A stretch of DNA of 64,000 nt, from NCBI RefSeq assembly GCF_006337065.1, contig NZ_CP040872.1, forward strand, positions 2,480,001-2,544,000. Direction: 5' to 3'. Positions 32,103 through 39,264 of the stretch are shown here, in pieces. The notes beneath the pieces are model-generated. The model saw nothing but the letters and a program-made list of their open reading frames with translations. It made no database searches and was not told where the DNA came from. Source of the stretch: Agromyces laixinhei. Lineage in GTDB: Bacteria > Actinomycetota > Actinomycetes > Actinomycetales > Microbacteriaceae. Both the position numbers and the translations under genes were made by a program. Numbering within the stretch: the stretch's first letter is position 1; every line of letters begins with the position of its first letter.

Positions 32103-33137
32103 TCAGCCGTGGCCGCGGCATCCGCCCCACCAGCGGTGATCGCCCGAGAACACACCGTCGATCCGCCAGACCTCACCGTCGAGCGCGGTGACGAAGGCAG
32201 CGTCGCGAGTGAGATCGAGCGAGGTCGGGCGGTCGAGACCGTCGACGACCACGTCGAACGTGCCGTCTGAAGCGACCTTCACGAGTGCACCGGTGTCGGG
32301 CGCCGCGGGCGAACCCTCGGGGGCGCCCTCAGGGTAGTCGCCCTGGGCCAGGGCATAGAGGCCGCACCGGCTGCCCTCCACGTCGACGAGCAGCGGAGCT
32401 CCCGATGCGACGACGCGCGGCGTTGGCCGCCAGAGGCTGAGCGAGACGACCGTGCCGTCCTCCGGGTTGTGCGGCACGGGCCCGGCCTGAGCGATGTACA
32501 GCTTCAGCCCCACGAGGTCGAGCCCGGTGGGCACGATGTTCTCGAATTGCGTCAACTGCGTCACCTGGCCCGACAGCGCCGCGAACACCAGACGGTTGTG
32601 ATGACCGTCGGTGACGAGGAATCCGCCCGGCACCGGCTCCATCGCGAACTGCACGCCGCTCGGCACGAAGAAGTCCGTCGGGGGCGGGTTCGCGATCGAC
32701 CAAGCGCCGATGTCGGCGACGACGGTGTTGCTGTCGGCGTCGTCGATGCGGTAGATGCCACTGACCGAGGTGCCGCCCGCGCCGGGATCGACGAGGGTGA
32801 CGAGCGCGTACGCGGTCGCTCCGAGGAACGCGACGTCGATCACGCCGCCGATGGAATTGACCGCCGGCGGCAGCCCGCTGGCGAAGGTCGACTTCTCACC
32901 CGTTTCGGTGTCGACGCGGGTGATCACCCCTGTTGTGCCCTCACCCACGTAGAGGGCACCGTCGGGCCCGATCGTTGCGCCGCTCGCGCCCTGCAGCCCC
33001 GATGCGAGCAATACGGCCACCGGATCCGGCCCGTTGTCGTGCCCGCCGTCGGCGCTGGCCATCGACGACACGAAGAGCGACGGCAGCAGTGCTGCCGTCA
33101 TGATCGCACCGAGCAGCGCGATCCGCTTGAGACCCAT
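32103..33137 (-). CDS. Secreted ScyD/ScyE-family beta-propeller protein
   Basis: 344 residues from ATG 33137, with GGAGG 9 nt upstream. A signal peptide (IALLGAIMTAALLPSLFVSS, cleaved near ASA) precedes a propeller of NHL/YVTN-like blades: GLQGASGATIGPDGALYVGE, NSIGGVIDVAFLGATAYAL, PSGVQFAMEPVPGGFLVTDG. ScyD/ScyE proteins were named from cyanobacterial scytonemin clusters, but actinobacterial homologues are of unknown function. It is exported and may bind a small ligand or cell-wall polymer. Confidence 0.85.
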   Translation of the reverse strand: MGLKRIALLGAIMTAALLPSLFVSSMASADGGHDNGPDPVAVLLASGLQGASGATIGPDGALYVGEGTTGVITRVDTETGEKSTFASGLPPAVNSIGGVIDVAFLGATAYALVTLVDPGAGGTSVSGIYRIDDADSNTVVADIGAWSIANPPPTDFFVPSGVQFAMEPVPGGFLVTDGHHNRLVFAALSGQVTQLTQFENIVPTGLDLVGLKLYIAQAGPVPHNPEDGTVVSLSLWRPTPRVVASGAPLLVDVEGSRCGLYALAQGDYPEGAPEGSPAAPDTGALVKVASDGTFDVVVDGLDRPTSLDLTRDAAFVTALDGEVWRIDGVFSGDHRWWGGCRGHG

Positions 33138-33328
33138 GTCTTCCACCTCCCGTTTCCCTTCGGGAAGGCCGGCCGCGCTCACCGTGCGGTCGTACCCCCA
33201 GGCGCTGCCCGACGTCGGTTCACAGAAGATCTCGCTGCACCACTGGGCAGCTCGACGGCAAGTCTCCTCGGATCATGGACCAGCGTCAAGGAATCCTCAT
33301 GTTATGGATCGGTGAGCATTGGGTTTCG
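33138..33328. other. Intergenic region upstream of ScyD-like gene
   Basis: About 190 bp carrying the ribosome site of the ScyD-like gene. Near 33280-33340 composition shifts to lower GC, where the sequence passes into the hsdM remnant. No gene, RNA or strong repeat was found. Confidence 0.5.
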
Positions 33329-33457
33329 TCAAGTGGGGAGGCGAATGAAGAGCAGGTAGGTGATCTGCTCGATCACCTCGACCGGGTTCGCGATGCCGCC
33401 CGACCAGAACGCATCCCAGACCCGATCGACCTTCGACTTCAGCTCACCAGTGACCAT
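33329..33457 (-). pseudogene. Truncated type I restriction-modification methyltransferase (hsdM) N-terminus
   Basis: From ATG 33457 the minus strand reads MVTGELKSKVDRVWDAFWSG then GIANPVEVIEQITYLLFIR, the highly conserved first 40 residues of HsdM. It then departs (LPT) and stops at 33329. A real HsdM is about 500 residues and continues FIRRLD. Everything downstream, including hsdS and hsdR, is missing, so this is the scar of a lost restriction system. The break point lies near 33340. Confidence 0.85.
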
Positions 33458-33727
33458 GCTGCGCGTCGCCGCCCTCACTGTTGGCGCGCCCGGCAGAGAA
33501 GTGACTGCGGCACGCAACCTCGATCTTCTCAGAGGGCGACCCCACTCGCCGCACGCGGCTGGGCATCACCCCACTTCGGGGGTGAAACCCCGTGTTCGCC
33601 GCGAACTAGGGCCACGAGTGTCGGTGGCCTTCCGCATCCTGATCTACTTGCCGAACGCACGATCGGCGGTCGTCTCGGTCATCTGATCTGGATGCTGACA
33701 CAGCGGGCGTGCGCCCAGGAGAACGAC
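33458..33727. other. Spacer between hsdM remnant and PASTA-Ltp gene
   Basis: 270 bp probably holding the old hsdM promoter and the promoter of the PASTA-Ltp gene. It contains a small hairpin CACCCC-ACTTCG-GGGGTG near 33568-33585. No coding sequence is supported. Confidence 0.4.
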
Positions 33728-34588
33728 ATGACCGACACGCAGAACCCCCAGCCCGAGCCGCAGCACGTCGTCGGCGACGAGGTCAACGGCCACCGCCTCA
33801 CACAGACCGAATCCGGCACCCTTGAATGGGTGCCCGTGCCCGGTGCCGGTTTCGGTACAGGGCAGCCCACCTCGCCCGAGCCGACGGAGCATTCCCAGCC
33901 GCCGAAAGGCCGCACGTTGCCGGTGTGGGCGTGGATCGTGATCGGCGTCGTCGCCGTACTCACCGTGATCGGCGGCATCGGCGCGATCGGCAACGCGAAC
34001 CGCTCCGACACGGCCGCCCCGACGCCATCGGTAGCCACCACCAGAGCTCAGCCGGCCGAAGCGAAAAAGCCCGAGCCTTCGGCTGAGCCCGTGATGGTGA
34101 CGATCGGCGACTACACCGGGCAGACCGCCGAGTATGCCGCCGCCGCACTGAAATCGCTCGGCCTCGAGGCGAGCTATGCCACTGCGGGCGATGCCACCGT
34201 GAACGGCACCGTGCCCGCCGCCGGCACCGTCGTCGAAGCGGGCACTGCCGTCACCATCGACGCGACCGAGAAGCCGAAACTCACGCTCGCTCAGCAGAAC
34301 GCGCTGAAGACGGCTGGAGACTATATCGCCTACATGCCCTTCTCTCGGCAGGGGCTCATCGACCAGATGACCTCCGAGTACGGATCCGGGTACGACGTTG
34401 AAACGGCAACGTGGGCGGTCGACTACCTCGCCATCGACTACAACGCACAGGCAGCCAAGGCCGCGCAGCAGTACCTCGACCTGACCGGGTTCTCACGCGA
34501 CGGGCTGTTCGAGCAGCTGACCTCTGAGTACGGCGGCCAGTACACCCCCGAGCAGGCCAACGCCGGGCTCGCCGCGGTCGGCTACTGA
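33728..34588 (+). CDS. Membrane-anchored PASTA and Ltp-repeat protein
   Basis: 286 residues from ATG 33728, AGGAG 8 nt upstream. A polar N-terminal tail (about 60 residues) is followed by one transmembrane helix (VWAWIVIGVVAVLTVIGGIG), a Ser/Thr/Pro stalk, a PASTA-like domain (VTIGDYTGQTAEYAAAALKS, GTVPAAGTVVEAGTAVTIDA), and two Ltp repeats ALKTAGDYIAYMPFSRQGLI and AQQYLDLTGFSRDGLFEQLT, each closing with TSEYG and a second helix. Ltp repeats are the module of the streptococcal phage TP-J34 lipoprotein that blocks DNA injection (superinfection exclusion); cellular versions are widespread and mostly untested. Here the anchor is a membrane helix rather than a lipobox. Confidence 0.88.
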   Translation: MTDTQNPQPEPQHVVGDEVNGHRLTQTESGTLEWVPVPGAGFGTGQPTSPEPTEHSQPPKGRTLPVWAWIVIGVVAVLTVIGGIGAIGNANRSDTAAPTPSVATTRAQPAEAKKPEPSAEPVMVTIGDYTGQTAEYAAAALKSLGLEASYATAGDATVNGTVPAAGTVVEAGTAVTIDATEKPKLTLAQQNALKTAGDYIAYMPFSRQGLIDQMTSEYGSGYDVETATWAVDYLAIDYNAQAAKAAQQYLDLTGFSRDGLFEQLTSEYGGQYTPEQANAGLAAVGY

Positions 34589-34595
34589 GCTTCGA

Positions 34596-34628
34596 CCATC
34601 GGCCGGCGGCCAGTTCGCCGGCCGATGG
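34596..34628. terminator. Bidirectional terminator
   Basis: A 13-bp perfect stem CCATCGGCCGGCG (34596-34608) / CGCCGGCCGATGG (34616-34628) with a 7-nt loop lies between the converging PASTA-Ltp and CPBP genes. Confidence 0.85.
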
Positions 34629-34647
34629 GATCCGGCTGCCCCAGAAC

Positions 34648-35514
34648 CTACGGCGTCAGCAGGAAGATCGCCGGCCACCCCGTGTGCGCGTAGACGATGA
34701 CGGCGAACACGACGGCGTCGAAGAGCATGTGCACGACGAACACATAGGTGAGCGACTTCGTGAGCTTGAACGTGTACCCCTGGATGAGGGCGAAGGGGAT
34801 CGTGAGCAGCGGTCCCCACGACTGGTAGCCGAGCTCCCAGAGGAACGACACGAACACGATCGACTGCAGCAGGTTCGCCTGCCACGACGGAAAGTGCCGT
34901 CGCAGCAGCACGAAGACGGTGCAGATGAAGAAGAGTTCGTCCCACGTGCCGACGGCGATCACGCCGACGAGGAGGCGGCCGATCGAGTCCGGCTCGGTCA
35001 CCGTCGGCCAGTTCTGGTAGACGCCCGAGGTGATGAAGTAGAACGGCAGGATCAGCCAGCCCGCGAGCGTCACGAAGATCAGGTAGAGCCACTGCGTGCG
35101 GTTCCAGCGCTTGCCTGTGCGCCACGGGAAGGTGATCGTCCGCTCGCGGTAGACGAACCTCGAGATGACATAGGGCACGAGCACGGCGAGCCCGAGCACG
35201 ACCGCGAACCGCACCATGCCCTCGTCGCTGAGGTCGGCCTTCAGCGACACCGTCGAGATGATGACCTGGCCGACGGCGATGAGCGCGAGGTCGGCCGCGA
35301 GGCGCTCGGTGCGGCCGGAGCGGTCGCAGAGCCATGCGGCGATGAGACCGGCGGCGAGCATCGCGTAGCCCGCGATCGGCACCATGAAGCCGAAGAGCAG
35401 CACCGCCGCCCCGCACACGAGCAGGGCGGGCACGAGGGCGATCGGATGCGTCCGCAGGGCGGCCATGTCGACGGATGCCGCGGCGCCGGGTGTCGGATCG
35501 TTCGTGCGCGACAT
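34648..35514 (-). CDS. CPBP-family intramembrane protein
   Basis: 288 residues with about eight hydrophobic helices. The conserved CPBP/ABI region shows GTWDELFFICTVFVLLRRHF (usually E-E-x3-R, here D-E), FVSFLWELGYQSWGPLL, and VFVVHMLFDAVVF with the histidine. CPBP proteins include Rce1-type proteases and bacteriocin-immunity proteins; with the altered glutamate pair, catalysis is uncertain. ATG 35514 lies 10 nt after the HAD stop, so the two form an operon. The longer upstream frame overlaps HAD and is rejected. Confidence 0.8.
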   Translation of the reverse strand: MSRTNDPTPGAAASVDMAALRTHPIALVPALLVCGAAVLLFGFMVPIAGYAMLAAGLIAAWLCDRSGRTERLAADLALIAVGQVIISTVSLKADLSDEGMVRFAVVLGLAVLVPYVISRFVYRERTITFPWRTGKRWNRTQWLYLIFVTLAGWLILPFYFITSGVYQNWPTVTEPDSIGRLLVGVIAVGTWDELFFICTVFVLLRRHFPSWQANLLQSIVFVSFLWELGYQSWGPLLTIPFALIQGYTFKLTKSLTYVFVVHMLFDAVVFAVIVYAHTGWPAIFLLTP

Positions 35515-35524
35515 CTGCAGCCCG

Positions 35525-36415
35525 CTACTCGTCGTCGCCGAGATCGCCGCGCGTGGACGCCGCTGCCCACCGGGAGAGGAACGCCGCACCGGCCTCGTCG
35601 TGGATGAGCTCACCCGCGGTGAGCACCGGATAGTCGGTCGCCGGAATGCCCTCGGCCGGGCGCACGTCGATGTGCTTCACGCGCTCACCGCGTTCGAAGA
35701 GCCAGTCGGCCATGCGGTAGTCGCCGCGCGAGTCGCCCATCGTTCGCCAGTGCTGCGGGCGGATGCCTCGCTCCTCGAGCAGTTCGATGGCCCGCGCGGC
35801 CCCGAGGTCCTTGCCGAGCCGCACCGACTCGACATCGGTCGAGATGATCGTCGGATCGATGCGCCAGTGCACGCGCCCCGCGGCATCCGGTCGTTCGTCG
35901 ACGCCCCGCACGGTGCCGAAGCCGCGAGCGGCGAGCGACTCGTGCGCGTGCGCGTCGAAACGCGGCTGGGCGCCGAGATAGTCGGCGGATGCCACATGCA
36001 CGTGCTGCTCGACCGAGACCATCGCCCGTTTCGTGTCGTCGAAGAAGCCGAACTCGTCGAAATGCTCCTCGACGTAGTCGCGCATCTCGGCGGCGAAGTC
36101 GGTCGGCATCGCGAGATCGAGGTCGACGAAGACCTCGCCGAGCCCGCCCCGGTCGATCGCGGCCCAGACGGCACCCTTCTCGCAGATCGCCCAGACGGGC
36201 GCGTCCGGCTCGAGTCCGGCGGCGAGGAGCGGCGGCACGACCTGCTCGGCGATGAACGCGTCGGAGCGGCCCGTGTTGAAGATCACGGGGTTGCCCGCGT
36301 TCGCGAGCGCCGCGAGATCGCGGGCGATCGACGGGATCGCGATCGACCTGGTCACGGGGCTCGCGATGGGGCCGTCGACGTCGAGCAGGAGGCCGAGGAG
36401 CGGGGTGGTCGTCAC
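35525..36415 (-). CDS. HAD-superfamily hydrolase
   Basis: 296 residues from GTG 36415. Motif I GLLLDVDGPIASP (D-V-D), motif II VIFNTGRSD, a large cap domain, and motif IV WRTMGDSRGDYRMADWL place it in the Cof/sucrose-phosphatase-like HAD group that removes phosphate from small molecules. TAGGCT (36422-36427) lies 6 nt upstream: leaderless. It is co-transcribed with the CPBP gene. Confidence 0.87.
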   Translation of the reverse strand: MTTTPLLGLLLDVDGPIASPVTRSIAIPSIARDLAALANAGNPVIFNTGRSDAFIAEQVVPPLLAAGLEPDAPVWAICEKGAVWAAIDRGGLGEVFVDLDLAMPTDFAAEMRDYVEEHFDEFGFFDDTKRAMVSVEQHVHVASADYLGAQPRFDAHAHESLAARGFGTVRGVDERPDAAGRVHWRIDPTIISTDVESVRLGKDLGAARAIELLEERGIRPQHWRTMGDSRGDYRMADWLFERGERVKHIDVRPAEGIPATDYPVLTAGELIHDEAGAAFLSRWAAASTRGDLGDDE

Positions 36416-36487
36416 ACGTCCAGCCTACGGGCGCGGGTGCGGGCGCGTCGCATGGCTCATGTCGCCGGCAGGTGCGACGATCGAGCC

Positions 36488-37531
36488 ATGCAGCAGATCG
36501 TGCCTCCCTACCTCCTCGACCGCATCGCTCAGCTCGCCGCCCCGCGGTTCCCGCTCGCGGCCGAAGCTGCGCGGCGCACCCTGCTGCGCGAGCCTCCCGC
36601 ACCCCTCGGCATCGACCCTCTGCCCGAGCTTCCGAGCGTGCTGCCCGACGTCCCGTCGAAGCCCGACCGCCGCATCTCCGACGCAGAGGGCCGAGAGACG
36701 TTGCCGGGTCGCCTCGTGCGTCGCGAGGGCCAGCGCGCCACCGGCGACGAGGCCGTTGACGACGCCTACGACGGACTCGGCGACACGCATCGCATGTTCG
36801 ACCGCGTCTTCGGCCGCGATTCGATCGACGGCGCCGGCATGCCGCTCGAGGCGACCGTGCACTTCGGCAAGAACTACGACAACGCCTTCTGGGACGGCGA
36901 GCGCATGGTGTTCGGCGACGGCGACGGCGAGATCTTCCGCGGCTTCACCGATTCGCTGACGGTCATCGGCCACGAACTCGCCCACGGCGTCACCGAGCAC
37001 ACGGCGAAGCTGCGCTACCAGGGGCAGAGCGGCGCGCTCAACGAGCACGTCTCCGACGCCTTCGGCGCACTCGTCGAGCAGTACACCCTCGGGCAAGACG
37101 TCGAGGCGGCGAGCTGGCTCATCGGCGAGGGCATCTTCACCGACGAGGTGCAGGGACGAGCGCTGCGCTCCATGCTCGAGCCCGGCACGGCGTACGACGA
37201 CGACGTACTCGGCCGCGACCCGCAGCCCGCCCACATGCGCGACTACATCGAGACCGTCGACGACAACGGCGGCGTGCACCTGAACTCGGGCATTCCGAAC
37301 CGGGCGTTCGCGCTCGCCGCACGAGAGCTCGGCGGTTTCGCGTGGGAGCACGTCGGGCGCATCTGGTACGACGTGCTCACCTCTGGGCGACTCCCCGCCG
37401 ATGCCGACTTCGCACTCTTCGCCGCCGAGACCGTGCGGGCCGCGCGTGAGCGCTTCGGCAATGACAGCGGCGAGGAGCGCGCGGTCGCCGGCGGCTGGTC
37501 GGCGGTCGGCATCGAGGTGCCGCGCGAGTAG
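36488..37531 (+). CDS. M4-family zinc metalloprotease (protealysin-like)
   Basis: 347 residues. A short N-terminal propeptide starting MQQIVPPYLLDRIAQLA is of the protealysin type, without a signal peptide. VHFGKNYDNAFWDGERMVFG and the thermolysin zinc site VIGHELAHGVTEHTA are followed by NEHVSDAFG (third ligand Glu) and the catalytic-His region VHLNSGIPNRAFALAA. Protealysins are cytosolic or exported without Sec signals and can cut cytoskeletal proteins. An emfourin gene follows 72 bp downstream. Confidence 0.93.
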   Translation: MQQIVPPYLLDRIAQLAAPRFPLAAEAARRTLLREPPAPLGIDPLPELPSVLPDVPSKPDRRISDAEGRETLPGRLVRREGQRATGDEAVDDAYDGLGDTHRMFDRVFGRDSIDGAGMPLEATVHFGKNYDNAFWDGERMVFGDGDGEIFRGFTDSLTVIGHELAHGVTEHTAKLRYQGQSGALNEHVSDAFGALVEQYTLGQDVEAASWLIGEGIFTDEVQGRALRSMLEPGTAYDDDVLGRDPQPAHMRDYIETVDDNGGVHLNSGIPNRAFALAARELGGFAWEHVGRIWYDVLTSGRLPADADFALFAAETVRAARERFGNDSGEERAVAGGWSAVGIEVPRE

Positions 37532-37603
37532 GCCGACGCGGCCACGGTCATGGCCACCGACGTGGGCACGACTCGGTCTTCGAGGCGGGAGTAGCATCGG
37601 CCC

Positions 37604-37915
37604 ATGGACGTCATCGTGTCCCGCAGCGGCGGCATCGCCGGCATGAGGCTCACCTGGGAGGTTCGCGTCGACGAGCAGCCGGATCCCGACGAGTGGTACA
37701 TCCTCATCGACGAGATCCCGTGGGGCGAGACGCCACCGCTGCCGCCCGAGCCCGACCGCTTCGTCTACGACATCCGCTGCGAGCCGCACGAGGCGACCCT
37801 CGCCGAGCGACAGCTCACGGGGCCGTGGCGCCAGCTCGTCGATCGAGTGCAGGAGACGACGGATCCGAAACGGCGCGGCCCGCGCGAATCGCCGCCACAG
37901 CGCCCCAGGCGATGA
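37604..37915 (+). CDS. Emfourin, M4 protease inhibitor
   Basis: 103 residues. MDVIVSRSGGIAGMRLTWEV followed by FVYDIRCEPHEATLAER is the emfourin pattern; emfourin is the small protein inhibitor encoded beside protealysin and blocks its active site. TAGCAT (37592-37597) is exactly 6 nt before the ATG, so besides read-through from the protease gene it probably has its own leaderless promoter. The basic 3' part overlaps the lysoplasmalogenase gene on the other strand by 101 bp. Confidence 0.88.
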   Translation: MDVIVSRSGGIAGMRLTWEVRVDEQPDPDEWYILIDEIPWGETPPLPPEPDRFVYDIRCEPHEATLAERQLTGPWRQLVDRVQETTDPKRRGPRESPPQRPRR

Positions 37916-38540
37916 GTCCCTGCGCCGCGAGATAGGTCGACATGACGACGAAGTCGTGCGCGACGAACTCGTAGCCGGGCAGGAACCGCCCGAGGGCGAG
38001 CACCGAGTCCGAGGCGATGAAGAACGCGCCGCCGAGCGCGATCCACCTCGTGTGCAGGGACGCACACACCGCCATCATTCCGATCGCCGCCGCGTAGAGC
38101 ACAAGCGGCACCGCGAGCGAACCCGCATGCGGCAGGAGGAGTCCGAGCACGACGATCATCCACGCCCAGTAGGCGTACGACCATGCCGGCGGGTGACGAC
38201 GGACACGAGGCATCCGCAGGAAGAGCACGATGTAGGCGACGTGCGCGAGGAGAAACGAGACGAGGCCCGCCGCGAACCATCCGTCACCCGGGAAGGAGAG
38301 CAGCACGTCGCCGCCCCACGACAACGCGATGGCGGCGAGCAGCAGCGACGCCGGCGCACGGCGGTCGCGCGAACCGACCGGGCGAACGCAGAGCACGACC
38401 GCGAGGGCGAGGAGCGGCATCAGCATCGCCTTGGTCGCCGTCACGCTCCAAGCCGGGCCGATGTAGAGGAGCACGAGGTGCACGACCGAGAGCGCGAGGT
38501 ACGGGGCGAACGCGAAGACGGGCGATCTGAACCGGGTCAC
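37815..38540 (-). CDS. Lysoplasmalogenase (YhhN/TMEM86 family)
   Basis: 241 residues with eight hydrophobic helices. ALSWGGDVLLSFPGDGWFAA, FLLAHVAYIVLFLRM and GGAFFIASDSVLALGRFLPG are family motifs with the conserved Asp residues. The family hydrolyses the vinyl-ether bond of lysoplasmalogens; function in this non-plasmalogen lineage is uncertain. GTG 38540 with AAGGA upstream is preferred to the longer frame. The last 101 bp are antisense to the emfourin gene. Confidence 0.88.
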   Translation of the reverse strand: MTRFRSPVFAFAPYLALSVVHLVLLYIGPAWSVTATKAMLMPLLALAVVLCVRPVGSRDRRAPASLLLAAIALSWGGDVLLSFPGDGWFAAGLVSFLLAHVAYIVLFLRMPRVRRHPPAWSYAYWAWMIVVLGLLLPHAGSLAVPLVLYAAAIGMMAVCASLHTRWIALGGAFFIASDSVLALGRFLPGYEFVAHDFVVMSTYLAAQGLIAWGAVAAIRAGRAVSDPSSPALDRRAGATAP

Positions 38541-38641
38541 GTCATCGTGTCCTTCTGCTCGGAACCGGCGGCGCCGGTCGGCACCTCGGCAGGTTCTCCC
38601 GATCGTAATCGACCCGGTGCATGAAGATCGGTGCATGAAGA

Positions 38642-38669
38642 AAGGCCGCCGGCATTCGCCGGCGGCCTT
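38642..38669. terminator. Terminator after FKBP gene
   Basis: AAGGCCGCCGGC (38642-38653), loop ATTC, GCCGGCGGCCTT (38658-38669): a perfect 12-bp stem with A/T flanks, 19 bp after the FKBP stop on the minus strand. A 14-bp-period direct repeat CGGTGCATGAAGA precedes it at 38615-38641. Confidence 0.88.
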
Positions 38670-38687
38670 CACTCACGGTTCGTGCCG

Positions 38688-39059
38688 TCAGCTCACGCCG
38701 AGCAGGTCGATCACGAAGACGAGGGTCTTTCCCGAAAGCTGGTGGCCACCGCCGGCGGGGCCGTAGGCGAGCTGCGGGGGCACGGTGAGCTTGCGACGAC
38801 CGCCCACCTTCATGCCCGGGATGCCCTCCTGCCAGCCGCTGATGAGCGCCTGCAGGGGGAAGTTGATGGACTGGCCGCGGCTCCACGAGGAATCGAACTC
38901 CTCGCCGCTGTCGTACTCGACGCCGAGGTAGTGCACGTCGACGGTCGAGCCCGGCTGAGCCTCGACACCGTCGCCCACGACGATGTCTTCGATCACCAGC
39001 TCGATGGGAGCCGGCCCCTCGGGAGCGTCGATCTCGGGCTTGCTGTTCGTATCGGTCAT
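38688..39059 (-). CDS. FKBP-type peptidyl-prolyl cis-trans isomerase
   Basis: 123 residues. VDVHYLGVEYDSGEEFDSSW, GQSINFPLQALISGWQEGIP and KLTVPPQLAYGPAGGG, then KTLVFVIDLLGV, contain the standard FKBP active-site Tyr, Asp, Phe, Ile and Trp. It has no signal peptide and no trigger-factor extension. It assists proline isomerisation in the cytosol. A single-domain actinobacterial FKBP of this length is normal. Confidence 0.95.
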   Translation of the reverse strand: MTDTNSKPEIDAPEGPAPIELVIEDIVVGDGVEAQPGSTVDVHYLGVEYDSGEEFDSSWSRGQSINFPLQALISGWQEGIPGMKVGGRRKLTVPPQLAYGPAGGGHQLSGKTLVFVIDLLGVS

Positions 39060-39158
39060 GCGTCCAGTTGAGCAGGTTCACCGCGCAGCCGCAAACGTGG
39101 ACACCCGTCCACCTTCCTCTTGCGCTCACTGCGAACACGTTGCAGTCTGAAGTCCTAG

Positions 39159-39217
39159 AACTCGCCGCCCAGTCGAGTCGTCGGCATTGCCACACCACCG
39201 GGCGGCGAGTTTCTTTT
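39159..39217 (+). terminator. Terminator-like hairpin followed by T-tract
   Basis: AACTCGCCGCCC (39159-39170) and GGGCGGCGAGTT (39200-39211) form a perfect 12-bp stem around a 29-nt loop, followed on the plus strand by TTTCTTTT (39210-39217). No plus-strand gene precedes it; on the minus strand it follows the PrsW stop at 39265 and could end that transcript. Confidence 0.6.
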
Positions 39218-39264
39218 GCGCCGTGCTCTCTGGCGCCGTGCCTTGGTCGCGAGAAGCGGATGCC

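Noticed and set aside
33138..33727. Integration site or prophage remnant
   Set aside because: No integrase, tRNA or direct-repeat attachment site was found; only the hsdM fragment supports past exchange.
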